Assembly: GCA_018667995.1 (NCBI GenBank)
Contig: JABIQT010000100.1
Location: 1 to 5,610 of the forward strand
Direction of reading: 5' to 3'
DNA length: 5,610 nt
Origin: Candidatus Latescibacterota bacterium
Lineage (GTDB): Bacteria > JAAXHH01 > JABIQT01
Shown here: positions 1 to 5,340 of the stretch, in pieces
How positions within the stretch are numbered: position 1 is the first letter of the stretch
Layout of the letters: every line of letters starts with the position of its first letter
Translations under genes and position numbers: made by a program
The notes under the pieces: generated by a model
What the model was told of the DNA's origin: nothing
The model's input: only the letters and a program-made list of their open reading frames with translations
The model's database searches: none

Positions 1-1
1 C

Positions 2-1123
2 ATGAGGCTGCCCTACTGTGATTCTGACATATCCCTCCATCTCAAATGCGGACCGGATCATCACGTTTCGTATAGCAAGTTGTCCCATCAACCAATTCGG
101 GCTGCCTGAAGGCTTTACAGGCATGAAATTGGTATCTGTTTGCACAGGCTCATGCCCTAGAGCCTCCAGTTCTCTGTGAAGGTACTCTCGGCCCTGTTTG
201 ACCATGTCCACGCAATAACGTACATGGGTCTGATCCCCCAAGGCCGCTATTGCAGCTTCGGTTGAAAGTGCGTTCTTTCGCATATCACCGATGTTGAACC
301 TGGTCAGGCGACGCAACAACCCAGGCTGGGCAACTCCGTATCCGACCCGTATTCCTGCGAGCCCGTACACCTTGGAGAAAGTACGCGCCACGATCAGGTT
401 GGGGAGTTCGTTGGTAAGTTGCATCATCGATCGGTATTCAGGGCCGGCAAATTCGATATAGGCCTCATCCACCAGCACAATAACGCTTTCCGGCACATTT
501 CTAATGAATGATTCAAGTGCGTCGGAATCGAGAATCTGTCCCGTGGGGTTATTTGGGTTACAGATATTTACCAGCCGCGTTTCGTTGTCGATGGCGGCAG
601 CCATGCCGTCCAGATCGAGGCCCCAGCCGTCAACAGTGGGAATTCGCTTGACGATGCCTCCAAGATTCGTGGTCCGTCCGGGGATGTCGAAATAGGAGGG
701 CCGCCCGGTTATCGTATTGCCTGAATGCTCGTAATATGCGGCAAGAGCGACAAGATTCAGAATCTCCGTGGAACCGCCTGAGGTCAGGATATGGCTCTCG
801 GAGATCCGGATATGAGCCGATATGGCTTCTTCCAGACGATCATGAAAAGGATATCTGTTCATTCCAAACATACGCTGTGAAACGGCTTCAATGGCCAGGC
901 GTGAAGCCCCAAAGGAGTTCTCGTTGAGCGACATCTGTACCCGATTGGGATCGTCGAGGCCGATGCCGTTGATAGACGGTTTCGGGCCGACTATTAAGTC
1001 AGAAGCTGCTTCCAACATACTCGATGCATTCAGAGCTACTGCGCCACCGCCTATAGCGGCTCCCCCCAATGTGAGCCCCCGCCTCAGGAATCCACGACGA
1101 TTCATTCGTTTTCTGTCAGACAT
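2..1123 (-). CDS. HisC-like PLP-dependent aminotransferase with Tat signal peptide (3' end cut by window edge)
   Basis: Reading the minus strand from the ATG at 1123 gives 374 codons without a stop before the left edge. The protein is a fold-type I aminotransferase, closest in motifs to histidinol-phosphate aminotransferase: SLNENSFG (65-72), TSGGSTEILNL (114-124), CNPNNPTG (188-195), VDEAYIEF (218-225) and TFSKVYGLAGIRVGY (248-262), with Lys251 as the expected PLP Schiff-base lysine and Arg368 in YVRITVG as the substrate-carboxylate arginine. By comparison with HisC, only about 20 residues should be missing. The N-terminus carries a twin-arginine signal: NRRGFLRRG (8-16), then a Gly/Ala-rich hydrophobic stretch to about residue 32 and a possible cleavage region near 36-41. 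The start is supported by AGAGGAGA eight bases or so upstream. Export makes a role in histidine synthesis unlikely, so hisC is not assigned. It is divergent from the first PhyH gene. The family is well supported, the substrate unknown. Confidence 0.9.
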   Translation of the reverse strand, partial: MSDRKRMNRRGFLRRGLTLGGAAIGGGAVALNASSMLEAASDLIVGPKPSINGIGLDDPNRVQMSLNENSFGASRLAIEAVSQRMFGMNRYPFHDRLEEAISAHIRISESHILTSGGSTEILNLVALAAYYEHSGNTITGRPSYFDIPGRTTNLGGIVKRIPTVDGWGLDLDGMAAAIDNETRLVNICNPNNPTGQILDSDALESFIRNVPESVIVLVDEAYIEFAGPEYRSMMQLTNELPNLIVARTFSKVYGLAGIRVGYGVAQPGLLRRLTRFNIGDMRKNALSTEAAIAALGDQTHVRYCVDMVKQGREYLHRELEALGHEPVQTDTNFMPVKPSGSPNWLMGQLAIRNVMIRSAFEMEGYVRITVGQPH

Positions 1124-1130
1124 AACAGGA

Positions 1131-1138
1131 TCTCCTCT
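1131..1138 (-). promoter_or_regulatory. Ribosome binding site of the Tat-aminotransferase
   Basis: On the minus strand this reads AGAGGAGA, with the AGGAG core eight bases before the ATG at 1123. It supports that start over the internal ATG six codons later, and so keeps the full charged region ahead of the twin arginines. Confidence 0.75.
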
Positions 1139-1288
1139 ATTCAATAAGAGTTCTTATGGTCGAGACAAGGTGCCATCTATATACGTTTCGCCTCTATATC
1201 ATGGTGGACTCGCAACAGCCCTACCGGTTCTGAAATCAATTCCGAAATTCGACTGTTCCAACGATCAGCATGTTGCGTTGCGATGTGT

Positions 1289-1318
1289 CAGAATCGGCAA
1301 CTGAACTTTGAGATTCTG
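1289..1318. repeat. Short inverted repeat in the divergent spacer
   Basis: CAGAATC at 1289-1295 and GATTCTG at 1312-1318 are perfect 7-base complements separated by 16 bases. No run of T follows either arm, so it does not look like an intrinsic terminator. It could be a regulator site or chance; arms this short are weak evidence. Confidence 0.25.
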
Positions 1319-1402
1319 TATATCGATACTCTTGGAAGACACACCACAAGAATACTAAGCTACAATCATGCCAGGAAATCTCAATTCGAACATCTTCGAC
1401 GA

Positions 1403-1430
1403 TTGACAACCGGAAAATGTACGTTATGCT
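1403..1430 (+). promoter_or_regulatory. Putative sigma70-type promoter for the first PhyH gene
   Basis: A perfect TTGACA (1403-1408) is followed after 16 bases by TATGCT (1425-1430), which matches four of six bases of the -10 consensus. Transcription would start near 1437 and give a leader of about 85 bases before the ATG at 1521. The orientation and location fit the gene downstream. Confidence 0.45.
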
Positions 1431-1507
1431 CTATCGGTGATACACGTGACTATGCACGACACGGCTCAATGACTTTCATCTGACATATCGGACATGCAGG
1501 CAAATAT

Positions 1508-1513
1508 GAGGAG
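1508..1513 (+). promoter_or_regulatory. Ribosome binding site deciding the start of the first PhyH gene
   Basis: GAGGAG lies seven bases before the ATG at 1521. The in-frame ATG at 1494, nine codons upstream, has no comparable purine-rich site, and the site itself lies inside the extra codons that the earlier start would add. This favours 1521. Confidence 0.7.
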
Positions 1514-1520
1514 CGTACTT

Positions 1521-2288
1521 ATGGCTGACGATCATCTCAAATACGCCGAAGAGGGATACTACATAGAACCAGACCCTGTTACACCCACCCACATTCTGGC
1601 ACGGGCGCAAAGCGGCATGGAAGCCGTTCGAGCTGGCATTTTCGACACGACCAAGGGGTCGACAGATCACCCCGGTTATGATCCAACGAGACTATGCAAG
1701 ATTAACAACTGCCATCCGTCAGATCCCGGGCTCTATGGTCTGGTGACCTGTTCCGAACTGGGAAGCCGTGTGGCCCAAATTACCGGATCCAGATTTATCC
1801 AGGTCTGGGCAAGTCAGCTGCTGATCAAACCCCATGGATCGCAAGACGCGGGACAAGTTGGGTGGCATCAGGACAGACAGTACTGGCAGTATTGGCAGCA
1901 AGCCGAAGGTCTATTTACGGTATGGATAGCACTTAGCGAAGTGGGAATTTCCTCGGGGCCCATGCAGTTTGTCACGGGATCACATGCATGGGGCTTTAAG
2001 AATTCAGGTGATTTCTTCAGTCACGAACAGGATTCACTTCGTGCGGCCATCCCGATTCCCGACAATGAATCCTGGCACGAGAAACCAGCACTATTAAGCG
2101 CCGGAGGATTCTCGGTACACCACTGCCTGACATACCATGGTTCCGGTGCTAACGTGTCCGATGCGCCCAGATGTAGCCTGGCTGTTCATGTACGGGACGA
2201 GCGGTCCCAGCCGGTGGAGGGCGATACTTCGTACTATACGACTCACTTGGATGACCCGCAGATTTGCCCTATGATGTACGAATCGTGA
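1521..2288 (+). CDS. Phytanoyl-CoA dioxygenase (PhyH) family protein, copy 1
   Basis: A 255-residue protein of the PhyH family of Fe(II)/2-oxoglutarate-dependent oxygenases, which couple decarboxylation of 2-oxoglutarate to oxidation, usually hydroxylation, of a substrate. Iron ligands are visible as His116 and Asp118 in GWHQDRQYW, and His206 in TYHGSGANVSDAPR; Arg217 in that last block is the expected 2-oxoglutarate-binding arginine. The family's double-stranded beta-helix core also shows in FTVWIALSE (131-139) and GPMQFVTGSH (146-155, family form GxxxxxPGSH). No signal peptide or membrane segment is seen, so it should be cytosolic. The start at 1521 is chosen for its GAGGAG site; the upstream ATG at 1494 would add nine residues. 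The N-terminus and the aromatic stretch YWQYWQQ after the HxD motif differ from the other two PhyH proteins here, so it belongs to another subfamily. The substrate cannot be read from sequence. Confidence 0.9.
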   Translation: MADDHLKYAEEGYYIEPDPVTPTHILARAQSGMEAVRAGIFDTTKGSTDHPGYDPTRLCKINNCHPSDPGLYGLVTCSELGSRVAQITGSRFIQVWASQLLIKPHGSQDAGQVGWHQDRQYWQYWQQAEGLFTVWIALSEVGISSGPMQFVTGSHAWGFKNSGDFFSHEQDSLRAAIPIPDNESWHEKPALLSAGGFSVHHCLTYHGSGANVSDAPRCSLAVHVRDERSQPVEGDTSYYTTHLDDPQICPMMYES

Positions 2289-2317
2289 CAGACTGAGGCT
2301 GATCTATGAGGAGCTTG

Positions 2318-3106
2318 TCAGCTTGATGGGGGGATGTACTCGATCAGTTGTGCAAGGTGCTTCATCCGCTCCGTCGATGCAGACTCGAGGAGTGGAGCGA
2401 GGCCGTCACCGAATACCTCGGCTTTCGTATATCCATGCTGACTGATAATTTCCCGGAAAGCCTGAATGGACTGCACATCCCCATGGTGTTCTGTGTAGAC
2501 CATGGTGAACATCCTGCGCTTTGCGCCGCCGCCCCAAGCGCTGTGCTTGGTTGAATGGTTGAAAACCACGATATCACCAGGATCAGTCTCCAGAACTACA
2601 GACGGCACGTCGGCCCCATCGAGTCCGCCCCAGAACCCCTTCATCACAGACACTTGATCGTGGACATCTTCCGCAAAATTATCTCCAAATCTATGACTGC
2701 CCGGAATGACCCGCAACGCGCCGGTATCGTGTGTCATTGGATCAAGATATATGGCTATTTTGTAGAATCGAATCGGCTCGGGCCATGACGTGTCCGAGTG
2801 CCACGGGGTATCCCCCACATAGTAATTACCGTCGCTATTCCAGTACTGGTAATCTTCGCCCAAGAGCCCCGATGCGATACCATGAATGCGCTCGTCATCT
2901 AGTAGACTGCTCAGGTAGACACTGTGATTGAGACACGGTGCCATGCAGTAGCGCTCCTGTCCGCTGTGTGCCTGACTCCCGTGCTCCTGCATAAGTGCCT
3001 CGAAGGCTTTGTCGATCTCTTCAATCCGATCTGCAACCAGGTCTGGTAGCGACAGATATCCGAAGGTGTCCATGAATGCAATCTGCGCGTCAGTCAGTTT
3101 AAACAT
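2318..3106 (-). CDS. Phytanoyl-CoA dioxygenase (PhyH) family protein, copy 2
   Basis: A 262-residue PhyH-family Fe(II)/2-oxoglutarate oxygenase. It begins with the typical LTDAQIAFMDTFGYLSLPDL segment (4-23). His103 and Asp105 in PWHSDTSW, with His188 in NHSTKHSAWGGG, form the iron triad, and one of Arg197/Arg198 should bind 2-oxoglutarate. TGALRVIPGSHRFGDN (128-143) and TDPGDIVVFNH (174-184) are textbook family blocks. No signal peptide is present. It shares the N-terminal plan and a DERIHG block (71-76) with copy 3, suggesting a paralogous pair. The gene faces left, converging on copy 1 with 29 bases between stop codons, and has its own promoter candidate at 3144-3171. The Shine-Dalgarno region is only a GGGGG run before the ATG, weaker than that of its neighbours. 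The substrate is unknown. Confidence 0.93.
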   Translation of the reverse strand: MFKLTDAQIAFMDTFGYLSLPDLVADRIEEIDKAFEALMQEHGSQAHSGQERYCMAPCLNHSVYLSSLLDDERIHGIASGLLGEDYQYWNSDGNYYVGDTPWHSDTSWPEPIRFYKIAIYLDPMTHDTGALRVIPGSHRFGDNFAEDVHDQVSVMKGFWGGLDGADVPSVVLETDPGDIVVFNHSTKHSAWGGGAKRRMFTMVYTEHHGDVQSIQAFREIISQHGYTKAEVFGDGLAPLLESASTERMKHLAQLIEYIPPSS

Positions 3107-3143
3107 AACGGCCCCCGTGTCTTTTTATTGTTGTAGTTGAACG

Positions 3144-3171
3144 ATAATAATGGTCCAGGAATCTATGTCAA
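3144..3171 (-). promoter_or_regulatory. Putative sigma70-type promoter for PhyH copy 2
   Basis: On the minus strand TTGACA (3171-3166) is followed after 16 bases by TATTAT (3149-3144), eleven of twelve consensus positions. Transcription would begin near 3137, leaving a leader of about 30 bases before the ATG at 3106. This is the best promoter match in the window. Confidence 0.6.
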
Positions 3172-3194
3172 GCGTGCGTCAGCATCGGTTATCA

Positions 3195-3222
3195 TTGACA
3201 TCTTGATCAAGGATCTTACCAT
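3195..3222 (+). promoter_or_regulatory. Weak putative rightward promoter for the CBM9-PhyH pair
   Basis: A perfect TTGACA (3195-3200) is followed after 16 bases by TACCAT (3217-3222), four of six -10 positions. It points toward the CBM9-like gene but lies far upstream, so a closer promoter that I did not recognise may be the real one. Confidence 0.3.
3202..3211. promoter_or_regulatory. Perfect 10-base palindrome, possible operator
   Basis: CTTGATCAAG is a perfect palindrome lying between the -35 and -10 elements of the putative rightward promoter and upstream of the leftward one. Its place would suit a dimeric repressor controlling the divergent pair. A 10-base palindrome can arise by chance, so this is suggestive only. 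Confidence 0.3.
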
Positions 3223-3503
3223 AGCAGGGCGTTTACGCCTTCACGTCCCGGAACCCACACAGATTAATCGCCCCTGTGACGGTAGATACTAAGTTGAGTC
3301 GACAATGGGTTTATAGATTTGAAGGCGCATACCCAAGCTTGAACCACCACATTTAGTAATAAAAGATAGGTGTTTCACCCAGCGGCACCCCGTCGAGATA
3401 TTAGGAATTTGGCATCAAAACTTAGAGCCGATCACTCCCTTTGAGTCCTTCCGGCCTAGTTCAAGATGGCAGGCTTCAACATCACAACTACATGGAGTAA
3501 CCT

Positions 3504-4289
3504 ATGAGCGAGATCATCCCAGAGCAATATATGTGCTATCGTTCAACTGCCCCGCTGGTGATCGACGGCCATCTGACTGAACCGTCGTGGAAACGGGCGC
3601 CTTGGACTCAGCTATTTGTTGATATCGAGGGTGACAAGAAACCCATTCCTCGATTTGGAACCAGGGTTATGATGCTGTGGGATGAAACCTATTTCTACTT
3701 CGCTGCGGACATGGAAGAACCCCATGTCTGGGGAACGCTCACTGCCCGCGATTCGGTCATCTGCCTCGACAACGACTTTGAGATATTCGTCGACCCCGAT
3801 GATGATGGTCGAGACTATATGGAATTCGAGATCAATCCGCTAAATGTGGTCTGGGATCTGTATCTGCCAAAGCAATACAACAAGGGAGGGCAAGCCGATC
3901 ACGGATTCGATTTCGACGGGATCAAACATGCTGTTCAAATTGATGGAACCCTCAACTGCCCTGTAGACACAGACCGTGGATGGTCGGTTGAGGTAGCCAT
4001 ACCGTGGACAAGCATGTCCGGATATGCCGGAACGGACTGTCCGCCAAAAGCAGGTGACAGATGGCGGGTGAATTTCTCCAGAGTCGAGTGGGAATTTGAC
4101 GAATATAAAGGCGGATATCTTAAGCGGGAAGGTACGACCTGCGATAATTGGACCTGGTCACCCCAAGGCGTAATCAATATGCACGAACCGGACATGTGGG
4201 GTTATGTTCAATTTTCAGACATCACCGTAGGCGAGGGCCAGGACGAGTTTTCGGAGATACCCGCGGCGCGCCCCGAGCCCGAAGCCTAA
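3504..4289 (+). CDS. CBM9/DOMON-like carbohydrate-binding family protein
   Basis: A 261-residue protein whose single recognisable domain resembles the family 9 carbohydrate-binding-like beta-sandwich often found in proteins of environmental bacteria. Visible family features are the opening LVIDGHLTEPSWKRAPW (18-34), then VMMLWDETYFYFAADMEEPHVWGT (55-78), DNDFEIFVDPDDDGRDYMEFEINP (89-112), WSVEVAIPW (160-168), GDRWRVNFSRVEW (184-196) and the closing NWTWSPQGVINMHEPDMWGYVQF (215-237). The tail from about 245 is Pro/Glu/Ala-rich and probably disordered. Oddly for a sugar-binding-like module, there is no signal peptide, membrane segment or attached catalytic domain. The start is supported by GGAG six bases before the ATG. 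It sits 37 bases before PhyH copy 3, so the two are probably co-transcribed. The domain call is firm; actual carbohydrate binding is not shown by sequence. Confidence 0.82.
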   Translation: MSEIIPEQYMCYRSTAPLVIDGHLTEPSWKRAPWTQLFVDIEGDKKPIPRFGTRVMMLWDETYFYFAADMEEPHVWGTLTARDSVICLDNDFEIFVDPDDDGRDYMEFEINPLNVVWDLYLPKQYNKGGQADHGFDFDGIKHAVQIDGTLNCPVDTDRGWSVEVAIPWTSMSGYAGTDCPPKAGDRWRVNFSRVEWEFDEYKGGYLKREGTTCDNWTWSPQGVINMHEPDMWGYVQFSDITVGEGQDEFSEIPAARPEPEA

Positions 4290-4316
4290 CATTCCCTATC
4301 AGCAGAGACAATAATC

Positions 4317-4320
4317 GGAG
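4317..4320 (+). promoter_or_regulatory. Ribosome binding site of PhyH copy 3
   Basis: GGAG, six bases before the ATG at 4327, lies in the 37-base gap after the CBM9-like stop codon. It supports the chosen start and independent initiation within a shared transcript. Confidence 0.6.
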
Positions 4321-4326
4321 ACGAGC

Positions 4327-5091
4327 ATGCTCACAGAACAACAGCACGCCTTTTTTGATGCCTTCGGGTTCATTCATTTGAAGCAAGTTTTCTCTGCGAA
4401 GGAATTTGAAGAGATCACCAGCGAAGCAGATAAAATCTTCAAGCAGAATGCCGAGAAAAACCCGGAACGCTCATACCAGACCATCGTCGGGTTCGTAGAA
4501 CAGAATGCGATTCTGTCACGTCTCGCCGTCGACGAACGAATTCATGGCGTCATAGAGGAACTACTGGCCTCTGATTTCGTATGGGGCAACTCGGAAGGAA
4601 ACAAAGGAAGCTTTAATCAAGATCAGCTTCACAACTGGCACTGCGACCGCGTTGGGGAGTATGACATGCAATACGCCCGCCTCAAGGTTATGATCTACCT
4701 CACTCCTACCACAAGGGATGGCGGTGCCTTGCGCGTCATGCCGGGATCGCACCGGGCTCCGTTACATCAGGCTATGGTGCCACTAAATTCCCAGGGAGAC
4801 AATGCCAGTCAAACAGTCTTTGGCATTTCCGGCAGCGAAGTTCCCGGCTATCCACTCGAGTCGAACCCCGGAGACGTGGTTTTCTTCAACCACTATCTCT
4901 TTCACGCAGTCTATGGTAAGTCATCAACACGACGCTATATTACACTGAAGTATGCGGACAAGCCCACCAAACACGAACATTTTGAGTCGCTAAAACGCCA
5001 CTGTCAGGGCCAGGGATATCTTCATCAGGCAGCCCTAAGTAGTACAGATCCCAAAATGCAACGTATGCTGGCTCCATTGATAGGCACGTGA
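4327..5091 (+). CDS. Phytanoyl-CoA dioxygenase (PhyH) family protein, copy 3
   Basis: A 254-residue PhyH-family Fe(II)/2-oxoglutarate oxygenase. The N-terminus LTEQQHAFFDAFGFIHL (2-18) is the usual family opening. His105 and Asp107 in NWHCDRVGEYD, with His193 in NHYLFHAVYG, complete the iron triad, and Arg202 or Arg203 should bind 2-oxoglutarate. GGALRVMPGSHRAPLH (132-147) and SNPGDVVFFNHYLFH (179-193) are the core family blocks. DERIHG (69-74) and the following GNSEGN (87-92) parallel DERIHG and WNSDGN in copy 2, although the two differ at most other positions. No signal peptide is seen, so it should be cytosolic. It probably forms an operon with the CBM9-like gene upstream, and perhaps with the dehydrogenase downstream across a 249-base gap. 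The substrate is unknown. Confidence 0.93.
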   Translation: MLTEQQHAFFDAFGFIHLKQVFSAKEFEEITSEADKIFKQNAEKNPERSYQTIVGFVEQNAILSRLAVDERIHGVIEELLASDFVWGNSEGNKGSFNQDQLHNWHCDRVGEYDMQYARLKVMIYLTPTTRDGGALRVMPGSHRAPLHQAMVPLNSQGDNASQTVFGISGSEVPGYPLESNPGDVVFFNHYLFHAVYGKSSTRRYITLKYADKPTKHEHFESLKRHCQGQGYLHQAALSSTDPKMQRMLAPLIGT

Positions 5092-5201
5092 GGCTATCTG
5101 GGAGTTTGTCGTCCAGTTCTGCTGAATCGCCGATATTCGTAGCTGTGAGGAGAGTCGGAGACTTGAGTACCATGCATCGGATTCGGCATTCTCAGCAAGA
5201 T
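5092..5201. other. Left part of the gap between PhyH copy 3 and the dehydrogenase
   Basis: This stretch follows directly on the PhyH stop. I see no hairpin with a T run, no gene with a ribosome binding site and no clear promoter. It may contain further degraded sequence of the acetyltransferase remnant to its right, since the frame of that remnant stays open back through here, but the translation has no motif I can name. Confidence 0.4.
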
Positions 5202-5339
5202 CTATATTCGTAATTGGGTAGCACACAAAGTCCGGCCGCCCTTGAGTTCTACCGCAGCAACGGCTACTCCGGCACTGACCTGTTCTTGGGCCAGGTGTCC
5301 GGATGGCAACAATCCTGCCGCAATAAACCGGAGGAATAG
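5202..5339 (+). pseudogene. Probable remnant of a GNAT acetyltransferase C-terminus
   Basis: One frame ending at TAG 5337-5339 translates from 5214 to LGSTQSPAALEFYRSNGY followed by about 23 residues. The pattern G-[ST]-x-Q-x-x-A-x-x-[FL]-Y-x-x-x-G-[FY] is the usual C-terminal signature of GNAT N-acetyltransferases, which transfer an acetyl group from acetyl-CoA to an amine. A TAA at 5211-5213 interrupts the frame exactly where the family usually has Glu-Thr-Gly or similar, so a single GAA-to-TAA change is possible. No upstream start, and no clear acetyl-CoA-binding motif, remains in frame. The reading frame ends one base before the dehydrogenase ATG and overlaps its ribosome binding site, an arrangement expected of an old operon partner. 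It is too short to work alone. The left boundary is uncertain, and chance resemblance cannot be excluded. Confidence 0.42.
5330..5334 (+). promoter_or_regulatory. Ribosome binding site of the 2-hydroxyacid dehydrogenase
   Basis: GGAGG with six bases to the ATG at 5341 is a near-ideal Shine-Dalgarno site and fixes the start of the gene that runs off the right edge. Confidence 0.8.
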
Positions 5340-5340
5340 A

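Larger units (their letters stand above)
1139..1505. other. Divergent intergenic region, first spacer
   Basis: This is most of the 397-base spacer between the aminotransferase (leftward) and the first PhyH gene (rightward). It holds a rightward promoter candidate at 1403-1430 and a 7-base inverted repeat at 1289-1318. Two open frames run into it: the tail of an antisense frame over the aminotransferase, and a 66-codon frame at 1283-1483. Neither has a ribosome binding site or recognisable protein features, so I do not call them genes. I found no convincing leftward -35/-10 pair for the aminotransferase. Confidence 0.6.
3107..3503. other. Divergent intergenic region, second spacer
   Basis: A 397-base spacer between PhyH copy 2 (leftward) and the CBM9-like gene (rightward). 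It is more A/T-rich than the flanking genes. It carries a strong leftward promoter candidate, a weaker rightward one, and a palindrome within the latter. I see no RNA gene, no recognisable coding remnant and no terminator in it. The rightward leader would be about 270 bases if the promoter at 3195-3222 is real. Confidence 0.6.

Noticed and set aside
891-1304. A 137-codon plus-strand open frame over the aminotransferase start
   Set aside because: It is antisense to the well-supported aminotransferase N-terminus, has no ribosome binding site and shows no protein motif.
1283-1483. A 66-codon plus-strand frame in the first spacer, containing a CTLC pair
   Set aside because: There is no Shine-Dalgarno site, no recognisable domain, and it overlaps the best promoter candidate of the downstream gene.
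2305-2314. Repeat of TATGAGGAGC, also found at 1505-1514 before the first PhyH start
   Set aside because: A 10-base match without extension on either side is probably chance. Downstream of 2305 the only plus-strand frame from that ATG is six codons long.
2289-2350. A possible bidirectional terminator between the convergent PhyH genes
   Set aside because: Only a small AGCT-tgtc-AGCT dyad is present, with no stable stem and no T run on either strand.
3466-3507. A 13-codon frame whose stop overlaps the CBM9-like start codon, as in a leader peptide
   Set aside because: It has no ribosome binding site and no run of a regulatory amino acid; an overlap of this kind is common by chance.
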